The notes below the pieces were generated by a model. It was not told the DNA's origin. It ran no database searches and worked only from the letters and a program-made list of their open reading frames with translations. Source: Phyto melanocephala (Eukaryota; Arthropoda; Insecta; Diptera; Rhinophoridae). From it: DNA of 64,000 nucleotides. Below, one piece after another: positions 60,475-64,000 of this stretch (its first letter is position 1; each line of letters opens with the position of its first letter). Position numbers and translations under genes: made by a program. The stretch spans positions 13,282,501-13,346,500 of the forward strand of contig OW799234.1 of assembly GCA_941918925.1 (NCBI GenBank), given 5' to 3'.

Positions 60475-61232
60475 AACAAGTAACAGTGCTATATTCGGCC
60501 GTGCCGAATCTTACATACCCTTCACAACGTGCAGTCATGCAATAACAATTGTTTGTATCACCATTCATCCCATATAAAATACGTGCATACGTACACGTTA
60601 GAATAAATGTGGCATCGAATCCCAGCTGAGCCAAAAAAATTTTATTTTATTTTATTTAATATAATATATTATTTATATTTTATTATTTTTTTTATATTTT
60701 TTTTTAAATTTTTTTAAAAAATTTTTTTTAGAAAAATTTTTAAAAAAATTTTTTAAATTTTGTTTTAAATTTTTTTCAAATTTTTTTTTTGTAGTTTTTT
60801 TTTTATTTTTTTCTTATTTTTAATATTTTTTTTTTTGTAATTTTTTTGTTTGGTATGTTTTTTACATGTATGTATGTATGCATGTTGTTGTTGTAATTGT
60901 GAAAAAAAACGAGGTGGTCGTGGTTTTTTGCTCATATCTCAGAAAGTTATGGGGCGATTGTGCTGAATTTCAATAGCGATTCATTCCTGGATATTTCCAA
61001 GAGATTGATACCATATACAGATCTGAGGAACATATAGTTGCTTCTAAAAGTTGATTTCAACCAACACACGGACAGACGGGCAGACGGACAGACGGTCAGA
61101 GCTTAATCGACTCCTCTATTCATAAGCTTTCAGAAAATATATACTTTATGGGGTCGGAAATGAAAATTGTAGAAATTACAAACGGAATGACAAAGCTATA
61201 TATACCCTTGTGCACCACAGGTGAAGGGTATA
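60475..61232 (-). mobile_element. Helentron array unit 2: complete
   Basis: Minus orientation, from TATACCCTTCACCTGTGG at 61232 to the hairpin and TACTTGTT at 60475. Contains the TTTCCGACCCCATAAAG core and CAGACGGACAGACGG repeats. Same subfamily as 21796-22438. Confidence 0.85.
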
Positions 61233-61674
61233 ATAAAATATAAATAATATATTAAATAAAATAAAATAAAATTTTGTTTGGCTCAGCTGGAATTCGATGC
61301 CACGTTTACTCTAATCAGTATGTATGTAGGTTGTTGTTGTAATTGTGAAAAAAAACGTGGTGGTCGTGGTTTTTTGCTCATATCTCAGAAAGTTATGGGG
61401 CGATTGTGCTGAATTTCAATAACGATTCATTCCTGGATATTTCCAAGAGATTGATACCATATAGAGATCTGAGGAACATATAGTTGCTTCTAAAAGTTGA
61501 TTTCAACCAACACACGAACAGACGGGCAGACCGTCAGGGCTTAATCGACTCCTCTATTCATAAGCTTTCAGAAAATATATACTTTATGGGGTCGGAAATG
61601 AAAATTGTAGAAATAACAAACGGAATGACAAAGCTATATATGTATACCCTTGTGCACCACAGGTGGAGGGTATA
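61233..61674 (-). mobile_element. Helentron array unit 3: 5' part only
   Basis: Minus orientation. Its 5' end is at 61674 (TATACCCTCCACCTGTGG). It stops in the AT-rich middle where unit 2 begins. Confidence 0.8.
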
Positions 61675-62017
61675 AAAATAAAATTTTTGGCTTAGCTGGG
61701 AATTAATGCCACGTGGTTTTTTGCTCTATCTGAGTTGTTTATATGTCGATGTTTCTGATTTTCAACACCGATACACGCCCGAATATTTTTGATATTGTAA
61801 TACCTCACCCGGGTCCAGGCGATGTCGGGGGGCTTCAAAAAGTTGATTTCAACATACACACGGACAGACAGACTGACTGATGGAGTTTAATTTACTTCCC
61901 TATTCATAAGCTTTCAAAAAATATATACTTTACGGGGTCGGAAATGAAAATTGTAGAAATTTCACACGGAATAACAAACCTATAAATACCCTTTTTCACT
62001 TTTGTGTGAAGGGTCTA
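61675..62017 (-). mobile_element. Helentron array unit 4: 5' part only
   Basis: Minus orientation. The 5' end near 61985-62017 is of the other subfamily (CCCTTCACACAAAAGTG). It stops in the middle region at unit 3. Confidence 0.8.
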
Positions 62018-62689
62018 AAAAAAATATTTGTTCAGTTCGAAAGCTTAGAAAATAAAATTCAGAACCACATTTATAATTTGTGTCTTCTTGTTTGCTGTGT
62101 AATTCGCTTTGGCTGAATATGAATAAAATTAACTGGGAATATGTATATTGAAATATATTATTTTGCATTTTAATTGATTTTTCTATTGAAAAATGTTTTA
62201 CGTGCTTTTTTCTAAAAAGAAATATTTTTTAATTAAATCTCTTTTGAAATTGTAAGCCTTATTCACTTTTTTTTTGTAAAATTTACACATGTACTATTAA
62301 AGTGATTTGATTACCATTAAATATATTTCAGAAAGTACCAATTTTGAATTTTTTAAACATTTTTATTTATCAAAAATAAAGTTTTGTATTTGGAAGAAAA
62401 ACAATAAAGTTATTTTATTTCTGTAGGTTTAGAGCGGTTATTGAATTTTTTTATCCAGTCTTTCATCCTGTAACAATTTTTTACTTATACATATACATAT
62501 TACGTACAATATTATGGAGAATTTTGAATTACTTACAATTCTTATAATTACAAAAATTTCAAGTAAGGCTTTGATGAAGAGTAAATAATAAAAGTCCTTT
62601 CAAATTAATGACCTTTTCAATGAAAGCTAATTGAAAATAAAAGGTTTAACCGAAATTATTTTTTCAAATTAAAAACTTTTAGCTGATTA
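62018..62689. other. Short spacer and probable 3' UTR of the minus-strand gene
   Basis: AT-rich with TTTATT motifs (AATAAA on the minus strand). No other gene. Confidence 0.4.
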
Positions 62690-63840
62690 TCAACGCCTTA
62701 AACCGCCTCTCCCAAAATATTTAGTTGTGGCAGCATTTGTTTGATTATTTACGGGGTATTGTCTACCTTCTCCACCAGTCGATCGAGCATAAGGCAAGCG
62801 TGAAGATCTAGCAGCATGAGAATTATGTGGAAATGTCGAATATCTGGGATCATAGTTTGATGATGAAGGGCAGCTGTCATTAACAATTCTTTGGGTATAA
62901 GCCGCCGATTGGGATCTGGGATCGTTAATGGAAAACTTGTTACCATCTGCACCGACAACACTTTGTATTATGAGCTGCTGTTGTTGGCCTTCATGTTCTC
63001 TTTTTTGATAGCCACCTCCCCGGTAATGAGGTGGACGGTTTGGTGTAGTAGATGTATAATTATTATTTATCATCTGGGTTTGTGGTGTGTCTAAGGACGA
63101 GGGTATTTGTGATATTTTATAAATATCTACAATTTTCATTTGTATTTTATACATTGCCATGGAGCTAGCATTTGTATTCGGTTCCTTAATCAGTTCGGCA
63201 AATTGATGTATGGCCATTAGTTGATTTTCATTAAGATCTTGTATTATTTTCATTATGGGAGCCTCATCGTCTATATGCAAGTTTTCTGTAGGCGATTGTG
63301 TTTCCAAGGTTTGACAGCCTATACTGTAAACGGTAGGCTCCGCTTGTATGCCAACTTCATAGCATTTTGCGCTGGACAGACTATTGAATTCACTAGCATC
63401 ATCGGTTTGGGTCATAGCATTATTGTACAGAGATGAGGTAGTTTCTATTAATTCCTCTTCCTCGATTTCCGCTTCGTTACTTGTTGGCTCCTGTTTGACA
63501 TTTTTTAAGCTTACAGGAATTTTAATCGTCCTTAGTTTATCGTGTATTAATTGGGCACTACATCCTACAAGTTTGGCTAATTTGGCGGCATGTGTTGGAA
63601 GTGCCGCTAAGCCCCATTCCTGCATGTTAAAACGAGTAGTATGGGAATTGAATTTATAACTAACATTGTTGACTATGTGAAGTGGTGAACGATTTTCGTA
63701 GCTCTCTTGTTGCACATAAGAGTGACTAGTTGGAAGTTTTCGTACCGTTGAAACGAAGGGAAATGACGAGAATGTGTGAGAATTTTTATTGGCGGATCTT
63801 TCTTTGATGTATTCAAGCAGAGCTGTAGCACGTTTAACGG
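62690..63840 (-). CDS. Last coding exon of an unrecognised gene (about 383 codons)
   Basis: Open to a TGA at 62690-62692. The upstream side has a typical acceptor on the minus strand (TTTTTATTTTTCTTTGTAG at 63841), so the exon starts at 63840 with two bases completing a codon (phase 1); upstream exons lie outside the window. The Met at 63907 is intronic and should not be used. Visible features: an N-terminal part with WGLAALPTHAAKLAKLVGCS, an acidic stretch (AEIEEEELIE), then three LC8-type motifs within about 45 residues (MTQTDD, VGIQAE, IGCQTL), a predicted helical segment (MKIIQDLNENQLMAIHQF), and an Arg/Gly/Ser-rich tail with YRGGGYQKR and FGRGGLRR. Codon use and composition are gene-like. 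No catalytic domain seen; function unknown. Convergent with sgg. Confidence 0.85.
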
Positions 63841-64000
63841 CTACAAAGAAAAATAAAAAGAAATTATTTCGTGTAATTAAAAGCAGACACTTGATATTCC
63901 GGTTCAAAACTACTTGTTACAATTCAATGAAATTGGAAAAGTTATAATTATAATAAACACACTTGGAACGGTGTTTCTGACATACAGGAATTCATTGTTC
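63841..64000 (-). other. Intron of the minus-strand gene
   Basis: AT-rich with the polypyrimidine tract and acceptor for the exon ending at 63840. The donor is not in the window. Confidence 0.6.

Noticed and set aside
63841..63907. Met at 63907 as start of the minus-strand gene
   Set aside because: The first 22 codons are Leu/Phe-rich read-through of a polypyrimidine tract ending in TAG, an acceptor.

Overview
The window is nuclear DNA of a higher fly (Diptera). It is very AT-rich and packed with transposons. The dipteran call rests on shaggy (sgg, GSK-3) exons that read almost like the Drosophila protein, and on repeats with the architecture of Drosophila DINE-1/INE-1 (non-autonomous Helentrons). 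A calyptrate fly with a larger genome than Drosophila fits the kb-scale TE-filled introns, but that is inference.

Layout. (1) 1-15.3 kb has no recognisable host gene. It holds a DINE-like Helentron joined to a broken hAT transposase, a GC-box tandem repeat, a TTAA-flanked inverted-repeat element, a broken mariner carrying a small hAT, a second hAT carrying a Helentron, and several MITEs. (2) 15.3-44.3 kb is sgg on the plus strand. A basic, Ser/Thr-rich open frame (15280-15921, no ATG) is probably an alternative N-terminal exon. It is followed by nine coding exons (19400-44275) whose phases all join and which together encode a 530-residue GSK-3 kinase. The introns carry further nested TEs, one candidate 57-nt cassette exon inside the kinase domain, and two candidate short alternative 3' terminal exons. 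(3) 44.3-62.7 kb is the sgg 3' UTR followed by intergenic DNA full of MITEs, ending in a tandem array of Helentron ends. (4) 62690-63840, minus strand, is the last coding exon of an unrecognised gene that converges on sgg. Its product has three LC8-binding-like TQT/GIQ motifs and RGG-like clusters.

Exon boundaries were set by GT/AG sites plus codon phase. Many elements were delimited by reading their terminal inverted repeats and target-site duplications by eye. Several nested series can therefore be ordered in time: for example a Helentron and a MITE inside a larger MITE (21696-22900), and a hAT derivative inside a dead mariner (6703-7327).

No tRNA, rRNA, CRISPR or bacterial-type operon was seen. 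The possibly new material is the sgg splicing (cassette exon, N-terminal exon, alternative ends), a structured GC-richer block at 51.5-51.9 kb, and the large CAAGGC family of hAT-like MITEs.
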